Assembly (NCBI GenBank): GCA_947491945.1
Contig: CANLLN010000004.1
Coordinates: 124,001 to 188,000 of the forward strand
Direction of reading: 5' to 3'
DNA: 64,000 nucleotides
Source: an uncultured Carboxylicivirga sp.
GTDB lineage: Bacteria > Bacteroidota > Bacteroidia > Bacteroidales > Marinilabiliaceae
A model generated the notes under the pieces. That model had not been told where the DNA came from, made no database searches, and was given only the letters and a program-made list of their open reading frames with translations. How positions within the stretch are numbered: the stretch's first letter is position 1; each line of letters opens with the position of its first letter. This document shows, in pieces, positions 9,117 to 18,217 of this stretch. Position numbers and translations under genes: made by a program.

Positions 9117-10375
9117 AAGACCTGGTGTCCGATATGGCAATTTAAACACTTTTTGTGATCACAATAGGTGTTCTTTAGGTACAATAAGGCTTGTGCATGC
9201 GCTTCATTTTCCGAAATGACACCAATGTTGGCCCAGTTTTCGAGTGTTCTATTTTTCTCAGTGGGCTGTTGGTAAAGATAGTCAATGATTTTTTCTTTTT
9301 GTTCTTCTTGCTTATGTTTTGCCGCATAAAGAAACATGTAAGGCACAATGGTGTTGTATGTTATTCGCTTAGTCGATTGTTCGCCAAGGATTTTTGTTGA
9401 ACGCTTTTTACCAGGAATGCCTAGCTGATAGTGAGTGAGCCAATAGTCAGAGGTATCGATACTTAGTTTTTGAAAGGGGTCAGTATTGTTTGTAAGTGTT
9501 AGTAGCTTGTCGAAACTTCCGCGGGTTAGGTATATAAGCTTGGCTAGTTGTGCGATGCGCACCGTAGGAAAATTCATCGGGCGAAGACGCATAAATTTCC
9601 ATAGATGTTGCTGAATGCCTTGTAGCTTGTATTTGTTTTTCAAAAAGCCATATTCGCGTTGAAGTGTCTTTGTGTAATCATCGCTGTGGCGGGGCGCATC
9701 AAGAAAGCCGGCCTGCCCAAATAGTATGGCTTCGATCTGAAAAAGTTGGCCTGCATGCTTAAGTAGGAGGCTGAGGGGTGTTTGTTGTGCCATCATTTCA
9801 AAAGGCAGACCATTGGTGCCAAAGCCAAAGCTGCGTGCCAGTAAAATAAAAAATACCTGATCCCAGTTGTTATTTGTAGCCTTAAGAAGTTTGTCAATAA
9901 GTCTGCTTTTCTCCTCCAGTCGTTCAATCAGCATTCTGTTAAGCCATTGGTCGCGTTTGAAAGGATCTACTTTATTTATGGCGTGGGCGCAGGGTATCCA
10001 CTGCTCGTTAAAATAAAGCTTTTGGTAGTCGTGGATAAGATGATTGCTTATGTGAAGCTGGCAAACAACAATGGGTCTGTTTTTGGAGTTAAGTGTTTGC
10101 TTAGCGGGTTGTTGCACTACATGGAGGATAACATTATCATAAGTAGGGTCGAGGTGGTGCTTGTGTTCATACCATTCCTTCTCGTTGATATGAATTTCCA
10201 CATTGCCGGCCCATAGGGTGTCATTAATTTTTACTTTGGCATTGAAGAAGTCTGGGCCGCCATCGGTGTTTTTGATGCCGGGATGAATGACTTCGATCGT
10301 TTCATTGTCGGTTGAAACCAAGTTGGGGCGATAGGCTTTTTGTTGCCAGATGAATTGTAGAAATTCTTCATTCAT
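9104..10375 (-). CDS. DUF2851 family protein
   Basis: The 423 residues match the DUF2851 family, common and nearly restricted to Bacteroidota: start MNEEFLQFIWQQKAYRP, then the conserved IHPGIKNTDGGPDFFNAKV and GNVEIHINEKEWYEHKHH. The acidic/His residues in this N-terminal half (GPDF, GNVEIH, W..H.H..D..Y..V.LHVV) look like a metal-dependent nuclease-like core, but no activity is established to my knowledge. The C-terminus ends in a Cys cluster, C-X5-C-X2-C-X6-C, within the last 17 residues, which could hold Zn or an Fe-S cluster. It overlaps the downstream K+ channel gene and lies after pyrF's terminator. Confidence 0.88.
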   Translation of the reverse strand: MNEEFLQFIWQQKAYRPNLVSTDNETIEVIHPGIKNTDGGPDFFNAKVKINDTLWAGNVEIHINEKEWYEHKHHLDPTYDNVILHVVQQPAKQTLNSKNRPIVVCQLHISNHLIHDYQKLYFNEQWIPCAHAINKVDPFKRDQWLNRMLIERLEEKSRLIDKLLKATNNNWDQVFFILLARSFGFGTNGLPFEMMAQQTPLSLLLKHAGQLFQIEAILFGQAGFLDAPRHSDDYTKTLQREYGFLKNKYKLQGIQQHLWKFMRLRPMNFPTVRIAQLAKLIYLTRGSFDKLLTLTNNTDPFQKLSIDTSDYWLTHYQLGIPGKKRSTKILGEQSTKRITYNTIVPYMFLYAAKHKQEEQKEKIIDYLYQQPTEKNRTLENWANIGVISENEAHAQALLYLKNTYCDHKKCLNCHIGHQVLCKK

Positions 10376-10440
10376 AGCTATTTGTTTAAACTATGAATGT
10401 AATTTTAATTGCTAAAAGAGTCAAGGGGAATAAAGAAAAC

Positions 10441-10483
10441 GGGCTCGTCTTAATAGTGAATAATACACTGTTGAGACAAGCCC
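10441..10483 (-). terminator. Terminator of pyrF
   Basis: A long hairpin (10441-10458 with 10466-10483, loop about 7 nt, a few wobble or mismatched pairs) is followed on the minus strand by a U-rich stretch. It separates pyrF from the DUF2851 gene. Confidence 0.7.
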
Positions 10484-10507
10484 GCTATTGTATTTGTTAT
10501 TTTACTG

Positions 10508-11335
10508 TTAGATCAAACCATGTTCTGACAGTAGTTTGGACATATCCTGTTGCACGGCAAGTGCATTTTCGCGGGCCTTGGAGGCGAACGCTTCGGTGTT
10601 GTCGGCATAAATAATGCCCCGGCTTGAGTTTACCAACAGGCCACATTTGCTGTTCATTCCGTTTTTAGCTACTTCTTCGAGGCTACCACCTTGTGCTCCT
10701 ACGCCCGGTACAAGCAAAAAGTGGTTGGGAATTATTTTGCGTATGTCGGCCAGCATTTCAGCTTTGGTGGCGCCTACCACGTACATCAGGTTCTCGTCAG
10801 AGCCCCATTGAGCACTGGTTTTAATTACTTTCTCGTAAAGCTTTTCGTTGTCCTGCTCCATAAACTGAAAATCGAAAGCGCCCTTGTTGGAGGTTAATGC
10901 TAAAAGAATAACCCACTTGTCAACATGTGTTAGGAAGGGTTTAACCGAATCTTCGCCCATATAAGGAGCCACTGTAACTGCATCGAACTCCATGTGGTCG
11001 AAGAAGGCAGTGGCATACATGGCCGATGTATTGCCAATGTCACCGCGCTTGGCATCCGCAATGATAAAAATATCGGGGTAGTTATAGCGGATGTAATTAA
11101 CTGTTTTCTCCAACGAGTTCCAGCCATTTACGCCCAGGCTTTCGTAAAAGGCCAGATTAGGCTTATAGGCGATAGCCACATCGTGGGTTGCATCAACTAT
11201 TTGCTTGTTGAAGGCAAAAATTGGATCGGTAGTGTCCAGTAAATGGCGGGGTATTTTATTAATGTCGGTATCCAGGCCAACACATAAAAAACTCTTTTTC
11301 TTTTTTATATTTTCAAAAAGCTCTTGTGATGTCAT
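10508..11335 (-). CDS. pyrF: Orotidine-5'-phosphate decarboxylase
   Basis: Last step of de novo UMP synthesis, OMP to UMP plus CO2. The 275-residue length and sequence fit the long type found in Bacteroidota and mycobacteria. Visible catalytic motif [14 protein letters not shown] (about 91-104), with the Asp-Lys-x-x-Asp charge network D94/K96/D99, and phosphate-site motif VPGVGAQGG near residue 217. The N-terminal FLCVGLDTD strand carries the first conserved Asp. It follows prfA on the same strand, separated by a small hairpin. No oddities. Confidence 0.96.
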   Translation of the reverse strand: MTSQELFENIKKKKSFLCVGLDTDINKIPRHLLDTTDPIFAFNKQIVDATHDVAIAYKPNLAFYESLGVNGWNSLEKTVNYIRYNYPDIFIIADAKRGDIGNTSAMYATAFFDHMEFDAVTVAPYMGEDSVKPFLTHVDKWVILLALTSNKGAFDFQFMEQDNEKLYEKVIKTSAQWGSDENLMYVVGATKAEMLADIRKIIPNHFLLVPGVGAQGGSLEEVAKNGMNSKCGLLVNSSRGIIYADNTEAFASKARENALAVQQDMSKLLSEHGLI

Positions 11336-11348
11336 TTTATTTATCTGT

Positions 11349-11371
11349 TAGCTGCTAGCTGTTAGCAGCTA
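11349..11371. other. Short hairpin between prfA and pyrF
   Basis: TAGCTGCTA (11349-11357) pairs with TAGCAGCTA (11363-11371) around a 5-nt loop, embedded in repeated GCTAGC/GTTAGC words. No U tract follows on the minus strand, so it may be an mRNA processing or stabilising hairpin rather than a terminator. Confidence 0.4.
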
Positions 11372-11411
11372 GCGATTTTATTATTGGAATTATTTAAAAG
11401 CTATCAGCCTA

Positions 11412-12497
11412 TTACATTTCGCTTGCTTTTAATCGCTCGGCGTTCTCTTCAACAATTAGTTTATCAATAATCTGCTGAATATCGCCATCCATGATTGCCG
11501 GCAGGTTGTATAGCGTCAGGTTAATGCGGTGATCGGTAACACGCCCTTGCGGGTAATTGTAGGTGCGTATCTTGGCCGACCGGTCGCCCGACGATACCAT
11601 GGTCTTACGCTGCGAAGATATTTCGTCCAGATATTTCTGATACTCCAGGTTGTAAAGTCGTGTACGCAGCTCGGCCATGGCCTTGTCCAGGTTTTTAAGC
11701 TGTGATTTCTGATCCTGACAGGTTACCACAATGCCCGATGGTATGTGGGTTAGGCGGATGGCTGAGTAGGTGGTGTTCACCGACTGTCCTCCGGGGCCGG
11801 ATGCACAGTAGGTATCTTTACGAATATCCTCTGTTTTCAATTCAATGTCGAATTCTTCTGCTTCGGGCAATACGGCCACGGTGGCTGCCGAGGTGTGCAC
11901 ACGACCCTGTGTTTCGGTTTGTGGAACACGCTGCACGCGGTGTACACCCGATTCATATTTCAGAATACCATACACACCGGTTCCGGTAACATTCATCACC
12001 ACTTCTTTGAATCCGCCTGAGGTGCCTTCGTTACTGTTGGTAATTTCAACGCGCCAGCCTTTATCCTGACAGTATTTGGTGTACATGCGTGCCAATTCAC
12101 CGGCAAAGATACTAGCTTCGTCACCGCCTGTACCGGCTCTTATCTCCAGTACTGCATTTTTACTGTCCTGCGGGTCGGCAGGTATTAGCAGTACCTTAAT
12201 TTCTTCTTCCATCACCGGTAACTTGGCTTCCAGCTCGTCGAGCTCCATTTTCGCCATTTCTTTCATCTCCGGATCAGTCTCTTCCTTAAGCATCTCCTTT
12301 GTTGATTCGATGTTTTTAAGGGTATTCTCAAATTCGTTGCGTACCTCCACAACTTTTTCAAGCTCGGCATATTCCTTATTGAGCTTAACGTATCGTTTGG
12401 TGTCTGCAATCACTTCCGGGTTGGTAATCTGCTCCGATACCTCCAGGAAGCGTAAGCGCAAACCCTCCAGTTTTTCCAGTAAATCGTGTTGTGCCAT
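11412..12497 (-). CDS. prfA: Peptide chain release factor 1
   Basis: Class I release factor reading UAA/UAG and triggering peptide release. The 361 residues match the family. The peptidyl-transferase-centre motif CASGPGGQSVNTTYSA carries GGQ at residues 236-238. The stop-codon recognition tripeptide appears as PQT (192-194, in RVPQTETQGRVHTSA), an accepted PxT form. The absence of an RF2-type SPF motif and of a frameshift site supports RF1. It lies 78 nt downstream of purM and 76 nt upstream of pyrF on the same strand, so a purM-prfA-pyrF transcript is likely. Confidence 0.97.
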   Translation of the reverse strand: MAQHDLLEKLEGLRLRFLEVSEQITNPEVIADTKRYVKLNKEYAELEKVVEVRNEFENTLKNIESTKEMLKEETDPEMKEMAKMELDELEAKLPVMEEEIKVLLIPADPQDSKNAVLEIRAGTGGDEASIFAGELARMYTKYCQDKGWRVEITNSNEGTSGGFKEVVMNVTGTGVYGILKYESGVHRVQRVPQTETQGRVHTSAATVAVLPEAEEFDIELKTEDIRKDTYCASGPGGQSVNTTYSAIRLTHIPSGIVVTCQDQKSQLKNLDKAMAELRTRLYNLEYQKYLDEISSQRKTMVSSGDRSAKIRTYNYPQGRVTDHRINLTLYNLPAIMDGDIQQIIDKLIVEENAERLKASEM

Positions 12498-12575
12498 ATC
12501 TTAGTCGTTGACAATCATTAAACAATTGATAGAAGTTAATAATTAATTCTATCGGTATAAAGGCATCGTCTATGC

Positions 12576-13745
12576 CTAGTATTCGAAAGTGCCAAACTCA
12601 CTTTCGATGGTCAGTTTCTTGCCTTCATGGGCTTCAACGCGACCCACTACCTGGGCATCGATGTTAAAGGATTTGGCAATTTCGATAATCCGTTCTGCCT
12701 TGTCGGGCGACAGGTACATTTCGTAACGATGTCCCATGTTGAACACCTTGTACATCTCTTTCCAGTCGGTTCCTGACTCTTGGTGGATGGCTTTGAACAG
12801 CGGCGGTACATCAAACAGGTTGTCTTTAATAACGTGTACTTGATCAACAAAGTGCAACACCTTGGTTTGTGCTCCCCCCGAGCAGTGTACCATACCATGG
12901 ATGTCGTTGCGCATTTCGTCCAGCACTTTCTTAATTACTGGGGCGTAGGTTCTTGTTGGTGAAAGCACCAGCTTTCCGGCGTTGAGAGGGGCGTCTTTTA
13001 CGCTGTCGGTCAATTGGTAGTTGCCCGAGTAAACCAAATCCTCCGGTACCGAGCTGTCGTAACTCTCAGGATACTTGCCAGCCAGATACTTGGCAAATAC
13101 ATCATGACGAGCCGAAGTGAGGCCATTGCTGCCCATGCCACCGTTGTATTCTTTCTCGTAGGTTGCCTGTCCTGATGAGGATAAGCCAACTATAACATCA
13201 CCTGCCTGTATGGTATGGTTGGAGATCACATCGCTGCGCTTCATGCGACAGGTCACTGTGCTGTCTACGATAATGGTCTTCACCAAATCACCCACATCGG
13301 CAGTCTCACCTCCAGTGGGATAAATGCTGATACCCATTTCGCGCAGTTCGGCCAGCAGTTCGTCGGTGCCGTTAATGATGGCTGAGATAACTTCGCCGGG
13401 AATCAGGTTTTTGTTACGTCCTATGGTGGACGACACCAGGATGTTTTCAGTAGCACCTACGCATAGCAGGTCATCAACATTCATAATGATGGCATCCTGG
13501 GCAATGCCTTTCCAAACTGATAAATCACCGGTTTCTTTCCAGTACATGTACGCCAGTGATGATTTTGTGCCGGCGCCATCGGCATGCATAATGTTACAAT
13601 AGTCATCGTCGCCACCTAGAATATCCGGTACAATTTTGCAAAAAGCTTGTGGAAAAATACCTTTATCAATGTTTTTAATGGCGTTGTGGACGTCTTCTTT
13701 CGAAGCGGAAACGCCGCGTAGGTTGTATCTCGAATCTGAGCTCAC
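12576..13745 (-). CDS. purM: Phosphoribosylformylglycinamidine cyclo-ligase (AIR synthetase)
   Basis: Fifth step of purine synthesis, closing the imidazole ring of AIR with ATP. The 389-residue length is the long Bacteroidota form. The N-terminal RGVSASKEDVHNAIKNIDKG is characteristic of this clade, DGAGTKSSLAYMYWKETG (about 55-72) holds the nucleotide-binding segment, and PTGGETADVGDLVKTIIVD and GLSSSGQATYEKEYNGGMGS are conserved family motifs. The only start that gives the conserved N-terminus is GTG at 13743-13745; no in-frame ATG is found nearby. A well-formed promoter ends 39 nt upstream. First gene of the apparent purM-prfA-pyrF unit. Confidence 0.95.
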   Translation of the reverse strand: MSSDSRYNLRGVSASKEDVHNAIKNIDKGIFPQAFCKIVPDILGGDDDYCNIMHADGAGTKSSLAYMYWKETGDLSVWKGIAQDAIIMNVDDLLCVGATENILVSSTIGRNKNLIPGEVISAIINGTDELLAELREMGISIYPTGGETADVGDLVKTIIVDSTVTCRMKRSDVISNHTIQAGDVIVGLSSSGQATYEKEYNGGMGSNGLTSARHDVFAKYLAGKYPESYDSSVPEDLVYSGNYQLTDSVKDAPLNAGKLVLSPTRTYAPVIKKVLDEMRNDIHGMVHCSGGAQTKVLHFVDQVHVIKDNLFDVPPLFKAIHQESGTDWKEMYKVFNMGHRYEMYLSPDKAERIIEIAKSFNIDAQVVGRVEAHEGKKLTIESEFGTFEY

Positions 13746-13784
13746 AAGTATAAATTTATCAGTTTTTTACCCTAATTTGGAGTG

Positions 13785-13816
13785 CAAAAATAGCACAATC
13801 TTTCGGCATCGTCAAA
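13785..13816 (-). promoter_or_regulatory. Promoter of purM (Bacteroidota -33/-7 type)
   Basis: On the minus strand TTTG (13813-13816) is 20 nt upstream of TATTTTTG (13785-13792), a full match to TTTG-N19-21-TAnnTTTG. It supports the GTG start at 13745 with a leader of about 32 nt. Confidence 0.65.
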
Positions 13817-13930
13817 AAATTGTAAGGCTTAGTGCGGGGTGTTCGATGAGCCAGAGGCACCGTGCCATGTGGAAGTGCTGTTAAGATTACTTACTTTTAT
13901 GCCTCCATTTAACATTAAGGCGAAAAGAAG

Positions 13931-14896
13931 ATGCTTAAAAAAATAGACGGTTTTATAGTTGGTTTGATTGGTATGATATTGATGGCTTGGTTGTTTCCGC
14001 AGCCCGGTATTTATAAAGGTACAGGTAACCTGGAGCAGATCACCGACATTGGCATCTCTCTTATTTTTTTCTTTTACGGTTTGAAGCTGAGTCCGCAACA
14101 GATGCGCGAAGGCTTGCGTAACTATCGCCTGCACCTGACCATACAGCTGGCTACTTACCTGTTATTTCCTGCTTTACTCATCGCTTTCAAGCCCTTGGTA
14201 CCTGAAGAGCAACATTTGCTTTGGCTGGCCATGTTCTTTCTAGCCGTGTTGCCCTCAACAGTATCTTCCTCGGTGGTGATGGTGGTAATGGCACAGGGTA
14301 ATGTGGCTGGCGCAATATTTAACGCCAGCATATCGGGCTTGATTGGTATTGTGTTAACGCCGCTTTGGATGGGTTTATTCTGGAGTGTGGAAGGTGCCAC
14401 CTTTGACTTTTCAGCTATCATCATTGATTTGCTGATTAAAATATTGTTACCCGTTGTGCTCGGACTGTCTTTACATCGCTTTTTAGGTGCTTTTGTAAAA
14501 AGGCATCTTAAAGTATTGGCTCGCTTTGATAAAACAGTTATTTTACTAATTGTGTACAAGAGTTTCAGCAAGTCGTTTACCACCGGTCTTTTCGACAGCA
14601 TAAGTCCCTTGGCAATTGTGTTGTTGAGTGTATCTACCCTGGCCTTATTTGCTGCCGTGTATGGCCTTATTAGCGGTATCTGTAGTCTGCTTAATTTTAA
14701 TCGTGCTGATCGCATTGCTGCCTTGTTCTGCGGCTCAAAAAAATCATTGGTACATGGCACCGTATTCTCAAAAGTGCTTTTTGAGAATGTGGCCGGTCAG
14801 GGTCTGTTTCTGGTGCCGGTAATGTTGTATCACGCTTATCAGTTGATCATTGTTAGTTTTATCGCCCGGAGAAAAGGGCGAGAGCAAGCCGTGTAG
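13931..14896 (+). CDS. Bile acid:sodium symporter (BASS) family protein, YfeH-like
   Basis: Polytopic membrane protein of 321 residues with about ten hydrophobic segments, matching the SBF-like branch (YfeH/PF13593) of the bile-acid:Na+ symporter superfamily. Visible signatures are the N-terminal GLIGMILMAWLFPQPG, LPSTVSSSVVMVVMAQGNVA (the crossing, discontinuous helix region) and the late FCGSKKSLVHGTVFSKVLF, which is typical of YfeH-type proteins. The transported solute is unknown; in related proteins organic anions are moved with Na+. It stands on the plus strand, divergent from purM, with a following small transporter gene 119 nt downstream that may be co-expressed. Confidence 0.88.
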   Translation: MLKKIDGFIVGLIGMILMAWLFPQPGIYKGTGNLEQITDIGISLIFFFYGLKLSPQQMREGLRNYRLHLTIQLATYLLFPALLIAFKPLVPEEQHLLWLAMFFLAVLPSTVSSSVVMVVMAQGNVAGAIFNASISGLIGIVLTPLWMGLFWSVEGATFDFSAIIIDLLIKILLPVVLGLSLHRFLGAFVKRHLKVLARFDKTVILLIVYKSFSKSFTTGLFDSISPLAIVLLSVSTLALFAAVYGLISGICSLLNFNRADRIAALFCGSKKSLVHGTVFSKVLFENVAGQGLFLVPVMLYHAYQLIIVSFIARRKGREQAV

Positions 14897-15015
14897 CCAG
14901 CAGGAGTGACAATGATGATGCGGTGGATCATGTATTTGTGAATAAACTATTGCCTTATGACTAAATCTATGTGCCTCAAAAATATTATCATTGCAGCTAT
15001 TTTTAGAAAAGCAGG

Positions 15016-15456
15016 ATGGAAGAAACTGGGACATATTTGGCCGTTTATCTGGCCGGGGCAATCGGTATTTATAAAGGAGTGCCGGTAGGTATTGCCCTGG
15101 GCTTGAAACCTTTTATTACGTCGTTATTAGTGACTTTGGGCGCTACTTCATCAACTTTGTTGGTTTACTTTTCGGGTGAGCCCTTTCGTAAGTGGTTAAT
15201 GAATAAGTATGCATCCAAGAGTCTTGAGCAGAAAAAGGCAAAATTCTCGCGTTGGATGGAGCGCTATGGCGTACCGGGACTAGGTTTGATGGTGACGGGT
15301 TTACTCGGGCCATTTATCGCCCTGATTATAGGTATGGCCTTGTTGGATGAGACTCGTAAATTCCTATTCTTTTTGCTTTTGGGCATTGTCCTTTGGTCTT
15401 TTGGTCTGACCTACTTATCCGAGCCTGTTGTTCAGTTGCTTAAGGGTGCTTTTTAA
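15016..15456 (+). CDS. Small multi-drug export family membrane protein
   Basis: The 146-residue product has four hydrophobic segments and matches the Sm_multidrug_ex family (PF06695): N-terminal EETGTYLAVYLAGAIGIYKG, the central FSRWMERYGVPGLGLMVTGLLGP motif, and a C-terminal helix pair. The FSRWMERYG...G..GP pattern is shared with the DedA/VTT-like architecture. A drug-export role is only the historical family name; substrate unknown. Start ATG at 15016 gives the usual length. It is convergent with the PorE-like gene. Confidence 0.82.
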   Translation: MEETGTYLAVYLAGAIGIYKGVPVGIALGLKPFITSLLVTLGATSSTLLVYFSGEPFRKWLMNKYASKSLEQKKAKFSRWMERYGVPGLGLMVTGLLGPFIALIIGMALLDETRKFLFFLLLGIVLWSFGLTYLSEPVVQLLKGAF

Positions 15457-15590
15457 TATGTTCGTTAATTAACTATTTTTCACAACTTTATAATCGGTAG
15501 CGTTTTTCTCATCCTTAATAAGTCGAACATTAAAGTTTTCTGTTTAGCTCAGCCAATATAGCGCATCATCAATTTATCAAGCGATTTTTG

Positions 15591-17561
15591 TTACTCTTTA
15601 ATTTTAAACTCAATACGGCGGTTCAGCTTGTGGGCTGCCTCCTTGTTGACATTGCCGCGTATTTGATTGATAAAACGTTGGGAAAGCACATCTCCTTCAT
15701 TAAGGAACTTATACTTACGTGCCTGGCGCTTGCTCACTGTGGCCGGCTCGGTATTGCCTACTCCCTTGGCTGATAGACGTTCGGTGGGTATACCTTTGCG
15801 CATTAGGTAATCCATAACTTCCTGCGCACGCTTTTGCGACAAGGCAATAGCCTCCGATGAGGAGCCCTCGCCCGACGCATGAGCCACAATCTCAAGCACA
15901 ACCGCCTGATTCATGCCCAGGATAGTGACCAAACGGTTCAGCTCTTGTCTGGCAATGGTATTTAAAGTATGATCCTTTTTGTCAAAACCTATGTCTTTCA
16001 GAATAATGGCATCTTCCATGGGCATCATTCCCACTTCAACGTCAAAATCTTTATTATTTCCAAGTCCCACCGTTGATAGCTTGTGCTTGTGGTTGAAATA
16101 TCCCTCTGCGGCCACCATAAAAACATAGTCGGTTTGAGGTGCCAGCTTCGCCCCAAAAGAACCATCATTGCGGATGGTGAGCTTTACATTGGTGCCATCA
16201 GTACCAATCAAGCGCATGTAGGCATTGCTGATGGGTTCATCTGTTTTCTCGCTGTAAACTTGTCCTTTAAGGCTAAACTCGAGTCTGGGCAGGCTAAAGG
16301 CATAGATGTTATCTACCCCTTTGGAACTCCCGCGCGATGAGCTGAAAAGACCGGCTTGCTCCATGCCCTTAAAGGCGATGCCAAAATCATCGCCCTCACT
16401 ATTGATGGGGCGTCCAAGATTAATTACCTTCCAGTATTGTTTCTCTTCGTCGAAATGGGCACGGTAAATATCAAGGCCTCCGAAGCCGATGTGTGCGTTG
16501 GAGCTGAAGTACAAAGTGCCATCCATGTGAATGTAAGGAAACATCTCATCGCCTGCTGTATTGATCACATTGCCCATATTGATGGGTTCACTCCAACCTC
16601 CTTCACCACCCTTATTTACTTTCCATATGTCTTTACCACCTTGTCCGCCCGGCATGTCACTCACAAAATAGAGTGTTTCGCCATCGGGTGATATGGCTGG
16701 GTGAGCGATCATCACACTATCCATGATTTCAATCAGTGACGGCTCGCCCCATTTACCACCCGATCGACTGACCATAAATACCTCGGCGCTGCGTGCTTGT
16801 TCGTTATCGTAGCGGCAACGCGTAAAATACATGGCTTTGCCATCGGCCGACATGGTAGCGCTGCCTTCGTCAAACTGGGTGTTAATGCTCTCATCGAGTA
16901 GTACCGGATCTGTCCATTCCCCTTTTGCATCAATCTTTGCCATGTAGATATTGGCACCCCCCTGACCTGTAATGCGGCTTTTCTTGCGTTTCTTCTTCTC
17001 AGTGCGCATAGATGAGAAATAGATGTGATCGTAATCGGCACTGGCATAGCCGGGTGAGAAATCGCTGTATCGCGTAGTGTTAATGTCCTTTATTTTCTCA
17101 ATGATATAGCGGGTTTCAACGGTGTCCTTCATGGCTATTTTGCAGGCAGCTATGCCATTCTGTGCTCTTTTATCGAGGGGCTTTTTCTCCAAATAAGCGG
17201 TATAAGCCTCCAGGGCATCCTCGTATTTCTGAGCCGCCAAGTTGCAGTCGCCCAAATACAAGCCAGCCTCTGCAATCTCGTAGTTGTAGCGCACAGCGCG
17301 TGCATAATGCATGCGCGCCTTGCTTGGGCGGTTGGTTTTTCGGAAACACTCTCCCATGTAGAAGGAAATCTCGCCTTTAGTGTATTTGTTTTTTTCTTTT
17401 CGATAAGCCTTTTTAAACTGGTCGGCAGCCCGATCGTACTCGCCGATAAGATAGGCCTTATTGGCATTACCCATTTTATTACTAACACCACAGCCGGACA
17501 CGAGTATAAGCTTGACAAGAAGAAATATTATGGTTTTACTGTTGGCTTGTATATTTGGCAT
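15591..17561 (-). CDS. PorE-like type IX secretion lipoprotein (TPR - PD40 propeller - CRD - OmpA)
   Basis: The 656-residue protein has a signal peptide with lipobox VSGCG (Cys 24), a TPR region (about 30-160: GEYDRAADQFKKAYRKEKNK), a six-bladed WD40-like PD40 propeller (about 175-425, blades such as AISPDGETLYFVSD and GGLDIYRAHFDEEK), a carboxypeptidase-regulatory-like beta domain (about 430-505: GQVYSEKTDEPISNAYMRLI) and a C-terminal OmpA peptidoglycan-binding domain (about 525-656: VAHASGEGSSSEAIALSQKR, ending LNRRIEFKIKE). This exact order and length is that of PorE of Porphyromonas gingivalis, an outer-membrane-tethered periplasmic component linking the T9SS to peptidoglycan. Several paralogues of this architecture exist in the phylum, so PorE identity is likely but not certain. 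The window's T9SS cargo proteins fit this role. Confidence 0.82.
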   Translation of the reverse strand: MPNIQANSKTIIFLLVKLILVSGCGVSNKMGNANKAYLIGEYDRAADQFKKAYRKEKNKYTKGEISFYMGECFRKTNRPSKARMHYARAVRYNYEIAEAGLYLGDCNLAAQKYEDALEAYTAYLEKKPLDKRAQNGIAACKIAMKDTVETRYIIEKIKDINTTRYSDFSPGYASADYDHIYFSSMRTEKKKRKKSRITGQGGANIYMAKIDAKGEWTDPVLLDESINTQFDEGSATMSADGKAMYFTRCRYDNEQARSAEVFMVSRSGGKWGEPSLIEIMDSVMIAHPAISPDGETLYFVSDMPGGQGGKDIWKVNKGGEGGWSEPINMGNVINTAGDEMFPYIHMDGTLYFSSNAHIGFGGLDIYRAHFDEEKQYWKVINLGRPINSEGDDFGIAFKGMEQAGLFSSSRGSSKGVDNIYAFSLPRLEFSLKGQVYSEKTDEPISNAYMRLIGTDGTNVKLTIRNDGSFGAKLAPQTDYVFMVAAEGYFNHKHKLSTVGLGNNKDFDVEVGMMPMEDAIILKDIGFDKKDHTLNTIARQELNRLVTILGMNQAVVLEIVAHASGEGSSSEAIALSQKRAQEVMDYLMRKGIPTERLSAKGVGNTEPATVSKRQARKYKFLNEGDVLSQRFINQIRGNVNKEAAHKLNRRIEFKIKE

Positions 17562-17585
17562 CAGGTTCGAAATTTATTAAAGAAC

Positions 17586-17593
17586 CAAAAATA
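17586..17593 (-). promoter_or_regulatory. Putative -7 promoter box of the PorE-like gene
   Basis: TATTTTTG on the minus strand, 24 nt before the start codon at 17561, matches TAnnTTTG. No exact -33 element. Confidence 0.35.
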
Positions 17594-17743
17594 AATAATT
17601 AATAGACACATAAAAAACGCTTTGAATAGGTATTTATTGTAATTGAGCAAGTGATTCATTCTATCGCAGGGATCTGTTAAAATCATGTTAACACCTTTAC
17701 TAAGTAAAAACTATTTGGCCGGCAAATCGTTTCTTTGTTAGCG

Positions 17744-18124
17744 ATGCAAAGAAGATTCTTACATATTATCCTAACAATGCTCCTGCTGGTATCTACCACG
17801 GGTGTCACTTTTTCTATGCATTATTGCGGGGGTAAGCACGTGTCGACCAGTTTATATGTAGAGATGGATACGTGCTGCGACGATGGATGTGGCTGTTGTG
17901 AAAACAAGAATATTCATTATGAAGTGGAAGAGGACTTTACCAGTCCGGCAACTACAGACGTGGCACCTGCTGTAGAATTGGATTTATTTATTGCCCTCAT
18001 TTATTACGAGGCAGCTTTTGATTTTACTTTCACCCTTCCAATAAAGAAGTCGTTTCAGGACACCTTGTCGCCGCCGGTTACGGTGAGTGAGCGCCTTTCT
18101 TTATTGCAATCATTTCTTTGTTAG
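17744..18124 (+). CDS. HYC_CC_PP family Cys-rich small protein
   Basis: A 126-residue protein starting at ATG 17744 (MQRRFLHIILTMLLLVSTTG), with a signal peptide or N-terminal membrane helix and then the motif HYCGGKHVS, followed by a dense cysteine cluster, C-C-D-D-G-C-G-C-C-E. This is the HYC...CC pattern of a small Bacteroidota family typically encoded beside metal-efflux genes. The Cys residues could bind a soft metal in the periplasm. The C-terminus carries a PP pair (LSPPVTVSERL). It lies 93 nt upstream of the CusA-type pump gene and probably opens the efflux operon. The function is inferred from position and composition only. Confidence 0.8.
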   Translation: MQRRFLHIILTMLLLVSTTGVTFSMHYCGGKHVSTSLYVEMDTCCDDGCGCCENKNIHYEVEEDFTSPATTDVAPAVELDLFIALIYYEAAFDFTFTLPIKKSFQDTLSPPVTVSERLSLLQSFLC

Positions 18125-18217
18125 ATATTGCTTGACATAATGTACTCATGGACTTATTATTACAAGTCTGTTTAGGTATGTGAATGAAAAGCATGTATTA
18201 TCTAATTATATTAAAGA

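Noticed and set aside
11349-11371. Terminator between prfA and pyrF
   Set aside because: The hairpin lacks a U tract, so it is listed only as a hairpin, and co-transcription is kept as likely.
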